Shown piece by piece: positions 41,326 through 50,550 of a stretch of 64,000 nucleotides of DNA (position 1 is the first letter of the stretch; each line of letters starts with the position of its first letter). Both the position numbers and the translations under genes were made by a program. The notes below the pieces were generated by a model. It did no database searches, was not told the origin of the DNA, and worked only from the letters and a program-made list of their open reading frames with translations. This stretch comes from Candidatus Ozemibacter sibiricus (GTDB lineage: Bacteria; Muiribacteriota; Ozemobacteria; Ozemobacterales; Ozemobacteraceae): positions 1-64,000 of the forward strand of contig QOQW01000018.1 in the NCBI GenBank assembly GCA_003327425.1. Reading direction: 5' to 3'.

Positions 41326-44300
41326 TTCCCTTCCTCCTTGGTGATGGCGAGCCGGACCTTGATGCCGTTGATGTTCCACTCGGTGCCGGCCTGCGGGTCG
41401 GTCAGCGGGTCGAGCCGGCGGGCCAGGGTTTCCTGCTTGATGTAGTCGCCATGGACGGCCAGGGTCTCGGCGATGTCGCCCTGCCGGGCCGCATCTTCGA
41501 CGCGGTAGCCGAGGGCGATGCGGTCGGCGATCTCGAGGCCCGCCTCCTTGCGCATGTTCTGGATCTTGTTGACCAGCTCGCGGGCCAGCCCTTCCAGGAT
41601 GAGGGGGCGGGTCAGCACCTTGTGCAGGGCGACGGTCAGACCGCCCTCGCTCTGGACGATCCAGTCGCTCGACGCTTGCGAACTGACCTCGACCTCGTTG
41701 GCGGTCAGCGCCACTTCGGTGCCGTCGATGGTGAAGACGTAGCGACCGCTGGCCAGGGCGCGCTGCACGGCATTGCCGTCGGCGGTCTCGAGATGAGCCT
41801 TGATCTTCGGGATGAGCGCCTTGTACGGCCCCTGCCCGATGGTGCGGAAGTTGGGCTTGACCACGAATCGGGTCAGGCTGCCAGCCTCGGTGATCGGCTC
41901 GATCGCCTTGACGTTCAGCTCGTCCATGATCAGGTCGCGCATGGCCTCGAGGGTCTGGCGCTCGCTGTCGTTCTGGACGAGGATCTTCATGGTCGACAGC
42001 GGCTGCCGGACCTTGAGATTGGCCTCGTTGCGGGCGGCGCGACCGAGGCTGACGACGCGCATCACGAAGGCCATGCGTTTCTCGAGATCGGGGTCGAGGC
42101 GGGCCTCATCGACGACGGGATAATCGGCCAGATGGACGCTGCGCGGCGCCTGCGGGTCGAGGCGGCTCACCAGGTTGCGCCAGATGTCCTCGGTGAGGAA
42201 GGGGGTGAACGGGGCGGCCAGCTTGGCGATGCCGGTCAACACCTCGTACAGCGTCAGGAAGGCGGCGGTCTTGTCGGTGCTGGCGCCGCTCGCCCAGAAC
42301 CGGCGCCGGCTGCGGCGCACGTACCAGTTCGACAGCTCGTCGACCAGGGTCTCGAGGGCCTGCGTGGCGCGGGTGATCTCGAAGATGTCCATGGCGGCGC
42401 GCACCTCGCCGATGGTGCGGTGGTAGCGCGACAGGATCCAGCGGTCGAGTTCGCTGCGCTGCTCGGGGGCGAGGGAATGCTGGCGCGGGTTGAAGGAGTC
42501 GAGGTTGGCGTAGAGGACGAAGAAGCTGTAGACGTTCTGGAGGGTGCCGAGGAAGCGGCTCTGCGCCTCGGCGATGCCTTCTTCGTAGAAGCGGCGGGTG
42601 TTCCAGGGGGCGGTGCCCGAGTAGAGGGCCCAGCGCACGGCGTCGGCGCCGTATTTCTCGAACAGCGCCATGCAGTCGAGGACGTTCCCCTTCGACTTGC
42701 TCATCTTGATGCCGTTCTTGTCGCAGATCAGGCCGAGCACCACCACGTTCTTGTAGGCCGGGGCCTTGTGGATGAAGGTGCTGGTGACGAGCAGGCTGTA
42801 GAACCAGCCGCGGGTCTGGTCGATGGCCTCGCAGATGAAGTCGGCAGGGAAGTTGCGTTCGAAGACCTCTTTGTTCTCGAACGGATAGTGCCACTGGGCG
42901 GTGTGCATGGCGCCCGAGTCGAACCAGCAGTCGATGACTTCGGGCACGCGTTTCATCGTGCCCTGGCACTTCTCGCAGGTCAGCTCGATCTGGTCGACGT
43001 AGGGCTTGTGCAGCTCGAGATCGGGGGGGCAGCTCTTCGCCCGCCGGCGCAGGTCGGCGATGCTGTCGACGAGGTGGTGGTGGCCGCAGCGGCACTTCCA
43101 GATGGGGAGAGGAGTGCCCCAGTAGCGATCGCGCGAGATGGCCCAGTCGACCATGTTCTCGAGGAAGTTGCGGAACCGGCCTTCCTTGACATGGGCGGGG
43201 AACCAGTTGATCTTCTCGTTGTTGGCGAGGACCTGCTCCTTGAAGGCGGTGGTGCGGATGAACCACGAATGCCGCGCGTAGTACAGCAGCGGGCTGTCGC
43301 ACCGCCAGCAGAACGGGTAGGTGTGCTTGATGGTGGTGGCGTAGAGCAGGTGGCCGGTCTGCTTCAGGTGCGCGATGATGTCGGGGTCGGCATCCTTGAC
43401 GAAGCGGCCCTTCCAGGGGGTGACCTCGTCGGTGAAGCGGCCGGCGAGATCGACCGGTTGCAGCACCGGCAGGTCGTTCTCCTTGCCGACGCGGTAGTCG
43501 TCCTCGCCGAAGGCGGGGGCGATGTGGACGATGCCGGTGCCGTCCTCGGTGCTGACGAAGTCGCCGGTGATGACGTAGTGCGCCTTCTTGTCGGCTTTCG
43601 CGAAGGTGAACAGCGGCTCGTACTCGGTGCCTCGCAAGTCGATGCCGCGGCAGGACTCGACGATCTCGCCCTTGCCTTTCAGCACTTCCCAGCGGGCCTT
43701 GGCGAAGATCAGATACTCGCCGTCGACCTTGACCTTGACATACTCGACGTCGGGACCGACGGCCAGGGCGACGTTCGACAGCAGCGTCCAGGGGGTGGTC
43801 GTCCAGACCAGGAAGCTGGTATCGGGCTTGCCCTTGAGTCGGAACCGCACGAAGACCGAGGGGTCTTCGGCTTCGTCATAGCCTTGCGCCACCTCGTGCG
43901 AGCTGAGGGCGGTGCCGCAGCGCGGGCAGTAGGGCACCACCTTGTGGCCTTCGTAGAGCAGGCCTTCGTGCCAGAAGCGGCCGAGCATCCACCAGACCGT
44001 TTCGATGTATTCGTTGGTGCAGGTGATGTAGGGGTCGTCGTTGTCGATCCAGAAGCCGCCGCGCTCGACCATGGCGCGCCATTCCTTCTCGTACTTGAAG
44101 ACGCTTTCGCGGCATTTCTTGATGAACTTCTCGACCCCGTAGGTCTCGATGCCCTGCTTGCCTTCGATGCCGAGCTGCTTCTCGACCTCGATCTCGACGG
44201 GCAGGCCGTGGGTGTCCCAGCCCGCCTTGCGACCGACATGGAAGCCGCACATCGTCTTGTAGCGCGGCACCACGTCCTTCATCGCCTTGGTCAGGACGTG

Positions 44301-44471
44301 CCCGGGGTGGGGCGTGCCGTTGGCCGTGGGGGGGCCTTCGAAGAAGACGAAGCGGGGCCCGTTCTCGCGGATCTTCATCGATTCCCAAAAGATGCGCTCC
44401 TTGGCCCAGAAGGCCAGGATGTCGTGTTCCCGCGCCGGGGAGACCTGGGTGGAGGGCTTGTCGAACAGCAT
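41322..44471 (-). CDS. ileS: isoleucyl-tRNA synthetase
   Basis: A class I synthetase of 1049 residues. The HIGH signature is PHPGHVLTKAMKD, KMSKS is intact (GIKMSKSKGNVLD), and GWDTHGLPVE and CWFDSGAM are present. The length and the C-terminus, without the usual C-terminal zinc finger, resemble the type with DUF5915 (eukaryote-like, often mupirocin-resistant). The editing domain is at about 190-400. It is preceded by AAGGA and lies 23 bases after the aldolase gene. Confidence 0.96.
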   Translation of the reverse strand: MLFDKPSTQVSPAREHDILAFWAKERIFWESMKIRENGPRFVFFEGPPTANGTPHPGHVLTKAMKDVVPRYKTMCGFHVGRKAGWDTHGLPVEIEVEKQLGIEGKQGIETYGVEKFIKKCRESVFKYEKEWRAMVERGGFWIDNDDPYITCTNEYIETVWWMLGRFWHEGLLYEGHKVVPYCPRCGTALSSHEVAQGYDEAEDPSVFVRFRLKGKPDTSFLVWTTTPWTLLSNVALAVGPDVEYVKVKVDGEYLIFAKARWEVLKGKGEIVESCRGIDLRGTEYEPLFTFAKADKKAHYVITGDFVSTEDGTGIVHIAPAFGEDDYRVGKENDLPVLQPVDLAGRFTDEVTPWKGRFVKDADPDIIAHLKQTGHLLYATTIKHTYPFCWRCDSPLLYYARHSWFIRTTAFKEQVLANNEKINWFPAHVKEGRFRNFLENMVDWAISRDRYWGTPLPIWKCRCGHHHLVDSIADLRRRAKSCPPDLELHKPYVDQIELTCEKCQGTMKRVPEVIDCWFDSGAMHTAQWHYPFENKEVFERNFPADFICEAIDQTRGWFYSLLVTSTFIHKAPAYKNVVVLGLICDKNGIKMSKSKGNVLDCMALFEKYGADAVRWALYSGTAPWNTRRFYEEGIAEAQSRFLGTLQNVYSFFVLYANLDSFNPRQHSLAPEQRSELDRWILSRYHRTIGEVRAAMDIFEITRATQALETLVDELSNWYVRRSRRRFWASGASTDKTAAFLTLYEVLTGIAKLAAPFTPFLTEDIWRNLVSRLDPQAPRSVHLADYPVVDEARLDPDLEKRMAFVMRVVSLGRAARNEANLKVRQPLSTMKILVQNDSERQTLEAMRDLIMDELNVKAIEPITEAGSLTRFVVKPNFRTIGQGPYKALIPKIKAHLETADGNAVQRALASGRYVFTIDGTEVALTANEVEVSSQASSDWIVQSEGGLTVALHKVLTRPLILEGLARELVNKIQNMRKEAGLEIADRIALGYRVEDAARQGDIAETLAVHGDYIKQETLARRLDPLTDPQAGTEWNINGIKVRLAITKEEGK

Positions 44472-44494
44472 GGGCAGCGTCCTTCGGTTGGGTG

Positions 44495-45067
44495 TCAGGA
44501 TGGCTGGCCGCGGGCCAGCGAGAGATGCAGGCAGAGGATGCGGGCAGAATGCTCGAGGCTGGTCGTCCAGTGCAGGCCGTCTTCCAGGGTGGAGCCGACG
44601 GCGAAGGTGCCGTGGCCGCGCACGACGACCAGAGGACAGGTGCGCAGCAGGGGAGCGACGACGGCGCCGACCTCTTCGGAGGCGATGGGGTTGCGCACGG
44701 CGACCACCGGCACGCCCTGCGGGAAATAGTAGGTGCCTTCGGCATCCACCGGCCGGATCCGATCGAGCGACAGGGACAGGGCGATGACGTGGGGCGGGTG
44801 GGCATGGACGATGGCGTCGTGGGCGGTGCCGCGGTAGATCGCGCGATGGACGGGGAGTTCGCGGGAGGCGCGGCGGGTTTCGGCATCGTCGTGGTCGAGG
44901 GCGGTCTCGACGATGTCGGCGTGGTCGAGGCGATGGAGCATGGCGCCGGTGCGGGTGATGGCGAGGGTGCGACCGAGGCGCACGCTCAGGTTGCCGGAAT
45001 GGGAGTTGTTGAGCCCGGCGGCGAACAGATCGGCCCCGGTCGTCTGGAAGGCGCGCAGGACGTTCAT
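44495..45067 (-). CDS. class II aldolase/adducin family protein (MtnB- or FucA-like)
   Basis: A 190-residue zinc aldolase-fold enzyme. The zinc ligands are seen in AIVHAHPPHV and RGHGTFAVG, the catalytic Glu in RELPVHRAIY, and the substrate loop in NNSHSGNLSVRLG. The gene overlaps mtnA by four bases (ATGA), so it most likely acts on methylthioribulose-1-phosphate or a related 5-deoxyribulose-1-phosphate. It could be a dehydratase (MtnB), or an aldolase that gives dihydroxyacetone phosphate, as in DHAP shunts. The later mtn genes are not in the window, which favours the latter slightly. Confidence 0.85.
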   Translation of the reverse strand: MNVLRAFQTTGADLFAAGLNNSHSGNLSVRLGRTLAITRTGAMLHRLDHADIVETALDHDDAETRRASRELPVHRAIYRGTAHDAIVHAHPPHVIALSLSLDRIRPVDAEGTYYFPQGVPVVAVRNPIASEEVGAVVAPLLRTCPLVVVRGHGTFAVGSTLEDGLHWTTSLEHSARILCLHLSLARGQPS

Positions 45068-46182
45068 GCGGCGGGCTCCGGCGGCCGGGGCGCCGGGCGG
45101 GGCTGCGGGCCGGCGCGCGTGGGCAGGCCGGCCATGCGCTCGCGGATGGCGGCGCCCAGCGGCGGCTTGAGGGCGCCGACGTTGGTGAAGATGGCGGTCA
45201 CCAGTTCGGGCGGAGTGACGTCGAAGGCGGGGTTGAAGACGGGCATGTCGATGGGAGCGGTCGGGCGGTCGCCGCAATGGCGCACTTCGTCGGGGTCGCG
45301 TTCCTCGATGACGATCTCGCGGCCGTGGGTCAGGGTCAGATCGAAGGTGGAGGCGGGAGCGGCCACGTAGAAGGGGATGCCATGGTAGCGAGCCAGCACG
45401 GCCAGCGGGTAGGTGCCGATCTTGTTGGCGACGAAGCCGTCGGCGGTGATGCGGTCGGCGCCGACCACCACGCCATGGATCCGGCCGGCGGCCATCAGAC
45501 TGCCGGCCATGTTGTCGCAGATCAGGGTGGCCTCGATGCCCTCTTCGCGCAGTTCCCAGGCGGTGAGGCGGGAGCCCTGCAGGAGCGGACGGGTCTCGTC
45601 GACGAAGACCCGGAAGCGCTTGCCTTGCTCCTTGGCGGCGCGGAACACGCCGAGGGCGGTGCCGTAGCCGGCGGTGGCGAGGGCCCCGGCGTTGCAGTGG
45701 GTGAGCCAGGTTTCGCCGTCCTTCAGGAAATCGGCGCCGCAGCGGCCGATGGCCCGGCACATGGCCAGGTCTTCCTCGAGGATGGTCTGCGCCTCCTGCA
45801 AGGCGCGCTGGCGGGCCAGGGCGAGCCGGTCGATGAAGCTGCCTTCCGTCAGCAGGGCGGTCTCGACCGTGGCTTCGAGTCGCTGCAGGGCCCAGAACAG
45901 GTTGACCGCGGTCGGCCGGGTCGATCGCAACAAGTCGAGCAGTTCGGGCCAGAAGGTCGAAAAGGCCTCTTCCGACCCCTGGAAGTTCCGCAGTCCGAGG
46001 AAGACGCCGAAGGCGGCGGCCACCCCGATGGCCGGGGCGCCACGGATCTGCATGCTCTTGATGGCATACGCGATCTCGCCTTCGGTGGCACACCGGAGCA
46101 TGATCTTTTCGAGGGGCAAGCGCGTCTGATCGAGCAGCTCGACCACCTCGAGGTGGGGGTTGTAGCGGATGGTCTCGAACAT
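45064..46182 (-). CDS. mtnA: methylthioribose-1-phosphate isomerase
   Basis: A 372-residue isomerase of the eIF2B-like family that converts methylthioribose-1-phosphate to the ribulose form. Motifs are SMQIRGAPAIGVAAAFG, LTHCNAGALATAGYGTALG, VDETRPLLQGSRLTAWEL, ICDNMAGSLM, VVGADRITADGFVANKIGT and FNPAFDVTPPELVTAI. It catalyses a step in salvage of 5'-methylthioadenosine or 5'-deoxyadenosine. The start is the ATG at 46182 (FETIRYNPH). The C-terminus is Pro/Arg-rich. It is the first gene of the operon with the aldolase, ileS and dnaN. Confidence 0.95.
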   Translation of the reverse strand: MFETIRYNPHLEVVELLDQTRLPLEKIMLRCATEGEIAYAIKSMQIRGAPAIGVAAAFGVFLGLRNFQGSEEAFSTFWPELLDLLRSTRPTAVNLFWALQRLEATVETALLTEGSFIDRLALARQRALQEAQTILEEDLAMCRAIGRCGADFLKDGETWLTHCNAGALATAGYGTALGVFRAAKEQGKRFRVFVDETRPLLQGSRLTAWELREEGIEATLICDNMAGSLMAAGRIHGVVVGADRITADGFVANKIGTYPLAVLARYHGIPFYVAAPASTFDLTLTHGREIVIEERDPDEVRHCGDRPTAPIDMPVFNPAFDVTPPELVTAIFTNVGALKPPLGAAIRERMAGLPTRAGPQPRPAPRPPEPAA

Positions 46183-46272
46183 TCGTTGATGTCTCGGCGG
46201 GCCGGACGAGCGGGGACCGGCTGGCACCAGACGGCTTCCGCCCGACCCGGTCTGCTCTGGTCAGGTCGGGGA

Positions 46273-46301
46273 ATCATAGCAAAGGGGGGGGCGGAGGTCA
46301 A
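46273..46301 (-). promoter_or_regulatory. promoter of the mtnA-aldolase-ileS-dnaN operon
   Basis: On the minus strand TTGACC (46301-46296), 17-bp C-rich spacer, TATGAT (46278-46273). The leader would be about 84 nt. Confidence 0.75.
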
Positions 46302-46304
46302 GGC

Positions 46305-46328
46305 AGGGTCGGGCCGAACGCCCGCCCT
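46305..46328. terminator. GC-rich hairpin after the DUF3124 gene
   Basis: AGGGTCGGGC (46305-46314), 5-nt loop, GCCCGCCCT (46320-46328), with one bulged base. It lies about 80 bases after the DUF3124 stop on the same strand and just upstream of the mtnA -35, so it may be its terminator or a dispersed repeat of the kind at 14335-14361. Confidence 0.4.
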
Positions 46329-46407
46329 ACCACCCGCCTGGCGTGGTTCCCCCGGGCCCATCGCCCAGGTCAGCGGCGCGGCGATCGGCCCGCCTGGCCT
46401 CGACTGG

Positions 46408-47148
46408 TTACGGGGCGGGCGGGGCGTGGCTCAGATCGAGCACCTGCCCGCGGGAAGTGAACGAGACGCCCTGTTGATTGCGGGTACCGACCATGACCGA
46501 CTCGATGAGCGGCGGATTGGCGGGGCGGCCGGCCGACCAGCGCACGAGCACGCTGGCGCCCGCCCCGCCGGCGGTATCGGATTCGGGGATGACGAATCGC
46601 AGAGAGGCGAGCGGGGGCAGGCGGGTCGGCTGCTCGAGCAGGGTGCGCACCTTCCGGCCGTCGGTATCGAAGTAATCGGCGGCTTCGACCAGGATCGACT
46701 GGTGCGGGTCGGTATTGCGCACCATGACGGTCGCGGTCAGCAGGAAGGGGGCTAGGCGATCGCCGAAGTAGATATGCGAGTAGACGGCGACATAGACGGT
46801 CTGCCCGGTCGAGCGGACGGTCGGCTGGTTGCCGGGCTGAGTACCGGACTGAGGGGCGGGCGGGGTGATCGTGGCGAGAGGGCCGGCGGCCGGCTGGGTG
46901 AAGCCAGGGTGCTCGGCGACGGCGGGGGTGGCCAGCATCAGAAGCAGCAGGCCGAGCGAGACCATCCATGGGAGGCCTCGTCGTTTCCTGGGCCAGGATG
47001 CCGGCGCGAGCCGGGCCAGCCTTCCCGGCACGGGAAGGGGACCAGGAGGCGAGCGACCCAGATCGGTGGCGTCAGGAAGGTCGCCCAAGGGGGGATGCTG
47101 ATTCCCCTGGGTGGATCGTGGGGTGAGGCCCGCCATCGCGTGGTTCAT
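46408..47148 (-). CDS. DUF3124 family exported protein
   Basis: A 246-residue protein. A long N-terminal extension precedes the signal/anchor helix (MVSLGLLLLMLATPAVAEH, near residue 62-80). The DUF3124 core follows: TVYVAVYSHIYFGDR, TATVMVRNTDPHQSILV, YFDTDGRKV, and ends with ESVMVGTRNQQGVSFTSRGQ. The function of this family is unknown; it has a beta-sandwich look. The ATG at 47148 follows AAAGGAG. It lies about 100 bases after the large Hsp70 gene on the same strand and may be co-transcribed with it. Confidence 0.85.
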   Translation of the reverse strand: MNHAMAGLTPRSTQGNQHPPLGDLPDATDLGRSPPGPLPVPGRLARLAPASWPRKRRGLPWMVSLGLLLLMLATPAVAEHPGFTQPAAGPLATITPPAPQSGTQPGNQPTVRSTGQTVYVAVYSHIYFGDRLAPFLLTATVMVRNTDPHQSILVEAADYFDTDGRKVRTLLEQPTRLPPLASLRFVIPESDTAGGAGASVLVRWSAGRPANPPLIESVMVGTRNQQGVSFTSRGQVLDLSHAPPAP

Positions 47149-47247
47149 GGTTGAACTCCTTTCCGAGCACCGGGGTCGGCTGGTCTGACCCCATATCATC
47201 GGCGATCTGCTGGTGCCAGGGCTCAGAGAGCTTGCCCTCAGCCTGCT

Positions 47248-50115
47248 TCAGCCTGCTTCCGAAGGCGTGGCGACCGAGGGCGGGGCTGCGGCATCGGACG
47301 GTGCGAGACTGGCGAGATCTTGCACCCAGACGAAGCCGGAGGGAAGACTTTCGCCGCAGTACTGGGCGTAGTCGTCGGCCTGCAGGTCATGCGCTTCGAG
47401 GAGCGGCTCGAGGAACGCTTTCTTCTTCCCGGCTTTCTTGAACAGATCGATGATCTTCTTGCGCACGGCATCGTCGATGCGGACGAGACGATCGGAGGTC
47501 TTGCGACCCAGCTCGCGCAGGGCCCATTCCAGGTAGGAGCCGCCGCCGGTCGCGCTGCGGGACAGCAGGAACTCGGCCCACTGGGTGGCCACGGTCTGAT
47601 GGATGACATCGGTCGGCGAGCCATAGGCGAGCAGGCGGGCGCCGAGGCGGCCGACCGCGTAGAGAGCGACGGCGTCGCGGCCGAAGGTGAGGGGGGCTTT
47701 GAGGATCCACCAGCCCAGGCGTTCCTTTTCGGGCACGGGCAGCCGTTCGAGGTGGCCGAGCAGCCGCCAGAGGTGGTTGCGTTCGTGCTGATCGGGCTGG
47801 CGCTGCCCTTTCTCGGGGCGTTTGGGCGGGAACAGCAGCGGCTCGAGGCGGGCGAGGAGGGCGGCCTGGCGGTCGGCCGACAGGCCGGGGGCGAGGCGCT
47901 TCATCAGCAGCCACCATTCCCCCCAGAAGACGGGATGCTTCTCGGGAAGGGGGCCGGCGGCGAGGGCCCAGACCCGGTCGATGCGGGCGGGGTCGCCGGG
48001 CGCGCCGAACCCCGGGCGCAGGCAGAAGCCGAGCAGCCGGATCCACCAGATGAAGGATTCGTCGTGGTGGCGGAGGGCTTCTTCCTCGATGGCGAGGTCG
48101 AAGATGGCGCGCAGGGTTTCGAGGTTCCACTGTTCGCGGGGCTGGCCGACGATCTCGGCCAGATCTTTGAACAGGGTGGTGGCGGCGGCGGCATCGTCAC
48201 CACGGGCGGCGAGGGCGGCCAGCCGCTGGCGGAGCTGGCCTTGCTGACGTTTGGTCAAGGGCGCCTTGGCGCGGCCGCCCGTCTCTCTGGCCGGCGGTTC
48301 CGCCGCCTCTTGCGAAAGGTCGAAGGCCAGATCGCGCTGGAAGTCGGCGTCGGGGCCCACGCCCAGGCAGCGCAGCTGCAGGTAGCCGGTCTCGCGCAGC
48401 GTCGCCTCGAGGGAGACCTGCCGGACCGGGCTGCCGGGCTCGGCGGCCAGTCGCAGCGGCGGCAGCGGCAGATGGCGGCGGGGCGCATACTTGTACAGGC
48501 CGCCGAAAGTGTCGGTGCGGGGCGGGGCCGGCGAGTAGTAGAGGTAGAAGGCGGCGTCGCGGCTGAGGTCGAGGCCGAACGCCTTGTCGTCGACGACGTA
48601 GGGCTTCTCGGTGACGGCGCCCTTGGGCAGCACGCACAGCACGCGCTCGGGCAGGTGGCGCTGGGCGGTCGAGGCGGGGTCGGTGCCGATTCCGAGGTAG
48701 ATGGCGACGGGGTTGCCGCTGCGGATGCGGTGGCCCATGCCCAGGCCCACCATGCCGTAATAGACCGCCCCGGCGGCGACGGCCAGGGTCGGATGCGGAT
48801 TGACCAGTTCGCGCGGTTCGCCGCCGCCGCGCCATTCCCCCAGAATCTCGCGCAGCCGCCGCCGCAGCAGCGGGGCGATCATGGTGCCGCCGTTGAAGAG
48901 CACGGCTTCGGGCGGGGTGCCGTAGGGGGCCAGGAAGGCGGCGAGGTGGCGCGGCACGGCGGCGTCGCGGCAGTAGGGCAGGCCGGCTTCCGAGATGCCC
49001 AGCCCGGCGTCTTCGGCCGGGGTCGCGTCGGGCCCGCAACGGGGGAAGAAGCCTTCCACCAGCAGGGAGCGGATCTCGTCGCGGTCGATCTCGATGGTGA
49101 TGGCGCCGCCGATGACCCGGCTGCCGACGCCGGCCAGGGTGAAGCGGACCGTGCCCGGCTCGTCGTCGGCCAGGGCCTGCTCTTTGGCGGCGCGGCTCTG
49201 GCTGAGGAGGGCGAGCCATTGCTTGGCCTGCAGTTGGCGGCCTTTCTGGCGCAGGCGGTTCTCGACGAGGTGGGCGATGGCCAGGTCGAGGTTGTCGCCA
49301 CCGATCAGCAGGTGGGGGCCGACGGCGAGGCGTTCGAACGTGGGGGTGGCGGCGGCGGTGGGAGCGGGTTTGGCGCGGCGGCCTTCGTCGGGCCAGCCCA
49401 CTTCGATCAGGCTGAAGTCGGTGGTGCCGCCGCCGATGTCGATGACCAGCACCTTGCGTACGCCTTCCAGCTCGGTGCGCAGGGTCTCGGGGTGCCGGTA
49501 GAGGAAGTCGTAGAAGGCGGCCTGCGGCTCTTCGAGCAGGGTGACCCGGGCCAGCCCCGCCGCCTGGATGGCCTGGAGGGTGAGGTTGCGCGCCACCGGA
49601 TCGAACGAGGCCGGCACGGTGACGATGACCCGCTGGCGCAGGAAGCCCGCCGCCGGATCGTCGCGGGCCATCGTATAATCCCAGGCCCGGCGCAGGTGCT
49701 CGAGCAAGGCGGTGGTCGCCTGCACGGGCGAGAGGCGGCGAGCGACGCCCTCGCTCTGCCAGGGCAGAATCGCTGCCTGGCGATCGACCCGCGGATGGCA
49801 GAGCCACGATTTGGCGCTGTGGATCAGCCGTCCGGGAATCTCGAGGCCGAGGTCGCGCGCGTACTGGCCGAGCAGGTAGTCGGGGTGGGAATCCCACGGG
49901 AGGCTGGGGTTGGCGCTCGGCTCGTCATGCAGGAAGACCACCGACGGCAGGATGGTGCGCCCTTCGACTTGGTGAGCAGAGACGAGCTGAGGAATCGGAA
50001 AGGAGCGGATGCCCGCTCCCGGATCGCGCAGATCGAGGTAGGACAAGGCGGTCTGGGTGGTTCCCAGGTCGATTCCGATGATGAAGCGAGGCGTGCGATC
50101 CACGGTGGTGCTCAT
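47248..50115 (-). CDS. large Hsp70-like chaperone (C-terminal extension of the DUF3731 kind)
   Basis: A protein of about 955 residues. The N-terminal actin-like ATPase has IIGIDLGTTQTALSYLD, SAKSWLCHPRVDR, VTVPASFDPVARNLT, LLEEPQAAFYDFLY, and VLVIDIGGGTTDFSLIEVG (phosphate loops 1 and 2). The substrate part is atypical, without the classic DnaK lid; after about residue 600 there is a long helical region (QGQLRQRLAALAARGDD, AIEEEALRHHDESFIWWIRL). This C-terminal region is that of Hsp70s often annotated with DUF3731. It pairs with the shorter Hsp70 and DUF2760 to the right. The start is uncertain: ATG 50115 is used, with an in-frame ATG at 50133 as an alternative. Confidence 0.85.
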   Translation of the reverse strand: MSTTVDRTPRFIIGIDLGTTQTALSYLDLRDPGAGIRSFPIPQLVSAHQVEGRTILPSVVFLHDEPSANPSLPWDSHPDYLLGQYARDLGLEIPGRLIHSAKSWLCHPRVDRQAAILPWQSEGVARRLSPVQATTALLEHLRRAWDYTMARDDPAAGFLRQRVIVTVPASFDPVARNLTLQAIQAAGLARVTLLEEPQAAFYDFLYRHPETLRTELEGVRKVLVIDIGGGTTDFSLIEVGWPDEGRRAKPAPTAAATPTFERLAVGPHLLIGGDNLDLAIAHLVENRLRQKGRQLQAKQWLALLSQSRAAKEQALADDEPGTVRFTLAGVGSRVIGGAITIEIDRDEIRSLLVEGFFPRCGPDATPAEDAGLGISEAGLPYCRDAAVPRHLAAFLAPYGTPPEAVLFNGGTMIAPLLRRRLREILGEWRGGGEPRELVNPHPTLAVAAGAVYYGMVGLGMGHRIRSGNPVAIYLGIGTDPASTAQRHLPERVLCVLPKGAVTEKPYVVDDKAFGLDLSRDAAFYLYYSPAPPRTDTFGGLYKYAPRRHLPLPPLRLAAEPGSPVRQVSLEATLRETGYLQLRCLGVGPDADFQRDLAFDLSQEAAEPPARETGGRAKAPLTKRQQGQLRQRLAALAARGDDAAAATTLFKDLAEIVGQPREQWNLETLRAIFDLAIEEEALRHHDESFIWWIRLLGFCLRPGFGAPGDPARIDRVWALAAGPLPEKHPVFWGEWWLLMKRLAPGLSADRQAALLARLEPLLFPPKRPEKGQRQPDQHERNHLWRLLGHLERLPVPEKERLGWWILKAPLTFGRDAVALYAVGRLGARLLAYGSPTDVIHQTVATQWAEFLLSRSATGGGSYLEWALRELGRKTSDRLVRIDDAVRKKIIDLFKKAGKKKAFLEPLLEAHDLQADDYAQYCGESLPSGFVWVQDLASLAPSDAAAPPSVATPSEAG

Positions 50116-50467
50116 GACCTCAGGCGAACCCATCCTTTCCCAGCGAATGGCGGTGTGCGGGCCGGCCGTCGGACACCAGCCACAGGGCGACCAATCATGG
50201 CCCGTCCGGGCGAGCGACGATGGCGGCCCTCCGGCCCTCCGGCGGTCCACAGTATACTACGATCCGAGGCTGAGGAAGCATCGGCGGCCATCGAATCGGC
50301 AGGAGCGGGCGAGATTGGCCGGCCGCCGACAAGGATAGCGTCCTGGGGCATCTCCCTGTGAGGTCGTCGTTCTTCCGACCGTCTGGATGGCCAGGTCAAG
50401 CTGCGGTCGAAGAAGGTGGGCAGGCTGCTCAATGTTCTCGACGCTCCCCTACATGCCGCCAGATTCG

Positions 50468-50492
50468 AAAAAAAACACCCCTGGGAAAGGGG
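50468..50492 (-). terminator. weak terminator-like structure
   Basis: On the minus strand a 5-bp stem (CCCCT/AGGGG) is followed by TG and eight Ts. No minus-strand gene lies immediately upstream, so it may stop antisense transcription into the Hsp70 promoter region. Confidence 0.35.
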
Positions 50493-50513
50493 GGGAGGGC
50501 AGGTTGATTGGGG

Positions 50514-50519
50514 TATAAT
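50514..50519 (+). promoter_or_regulatory. -10 box of the secreted protease-like gene
   Basis: TATAAT preceded by TTGATTGGGG; no good -35 at 16-18 bases. The expected start is about 25 bases before the ATG, which has GAGGGAGCGG upstream. Confidence 0.5.
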
Positions 50520-50550
50520 GGTGATGAACCCATCGCGATAGAGGGAGCGG

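Larger units (their letters stand above)
50116..50550. other. divergent region between the large Hsp70 and the secreted protease-like gene
   Basis: Apart from the signals listed separately nothing is seen. TATACT on the minus strand near 50251-50256 is a possible -10 for the Hsp70 gene, with a poor -35. Confidence 0.35.

Noticed and set aside
41451-44729. A plus-strand open frame of more than 1000 codons opposite ileS.
   Set aside because: It mirrors the codon structure of ileS, is Val/Gly/Asp-rich and matches nothing; long antisense frames are normal in GC-rich genes.
47320-50361. A plus-strand open frame of about 1000 codons opposite the large Hsp70.
   Set aside because: Same reason: antisense shadow with Gly/Gln/Ala/Val composition and no ribosome-binding site.
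50468-50492. A real terminator for a minus-strand gene.
   Set aside because: No minus-strand gene ends here; the A8 run and weak stem could be chance, so it is listed only at low confidence.
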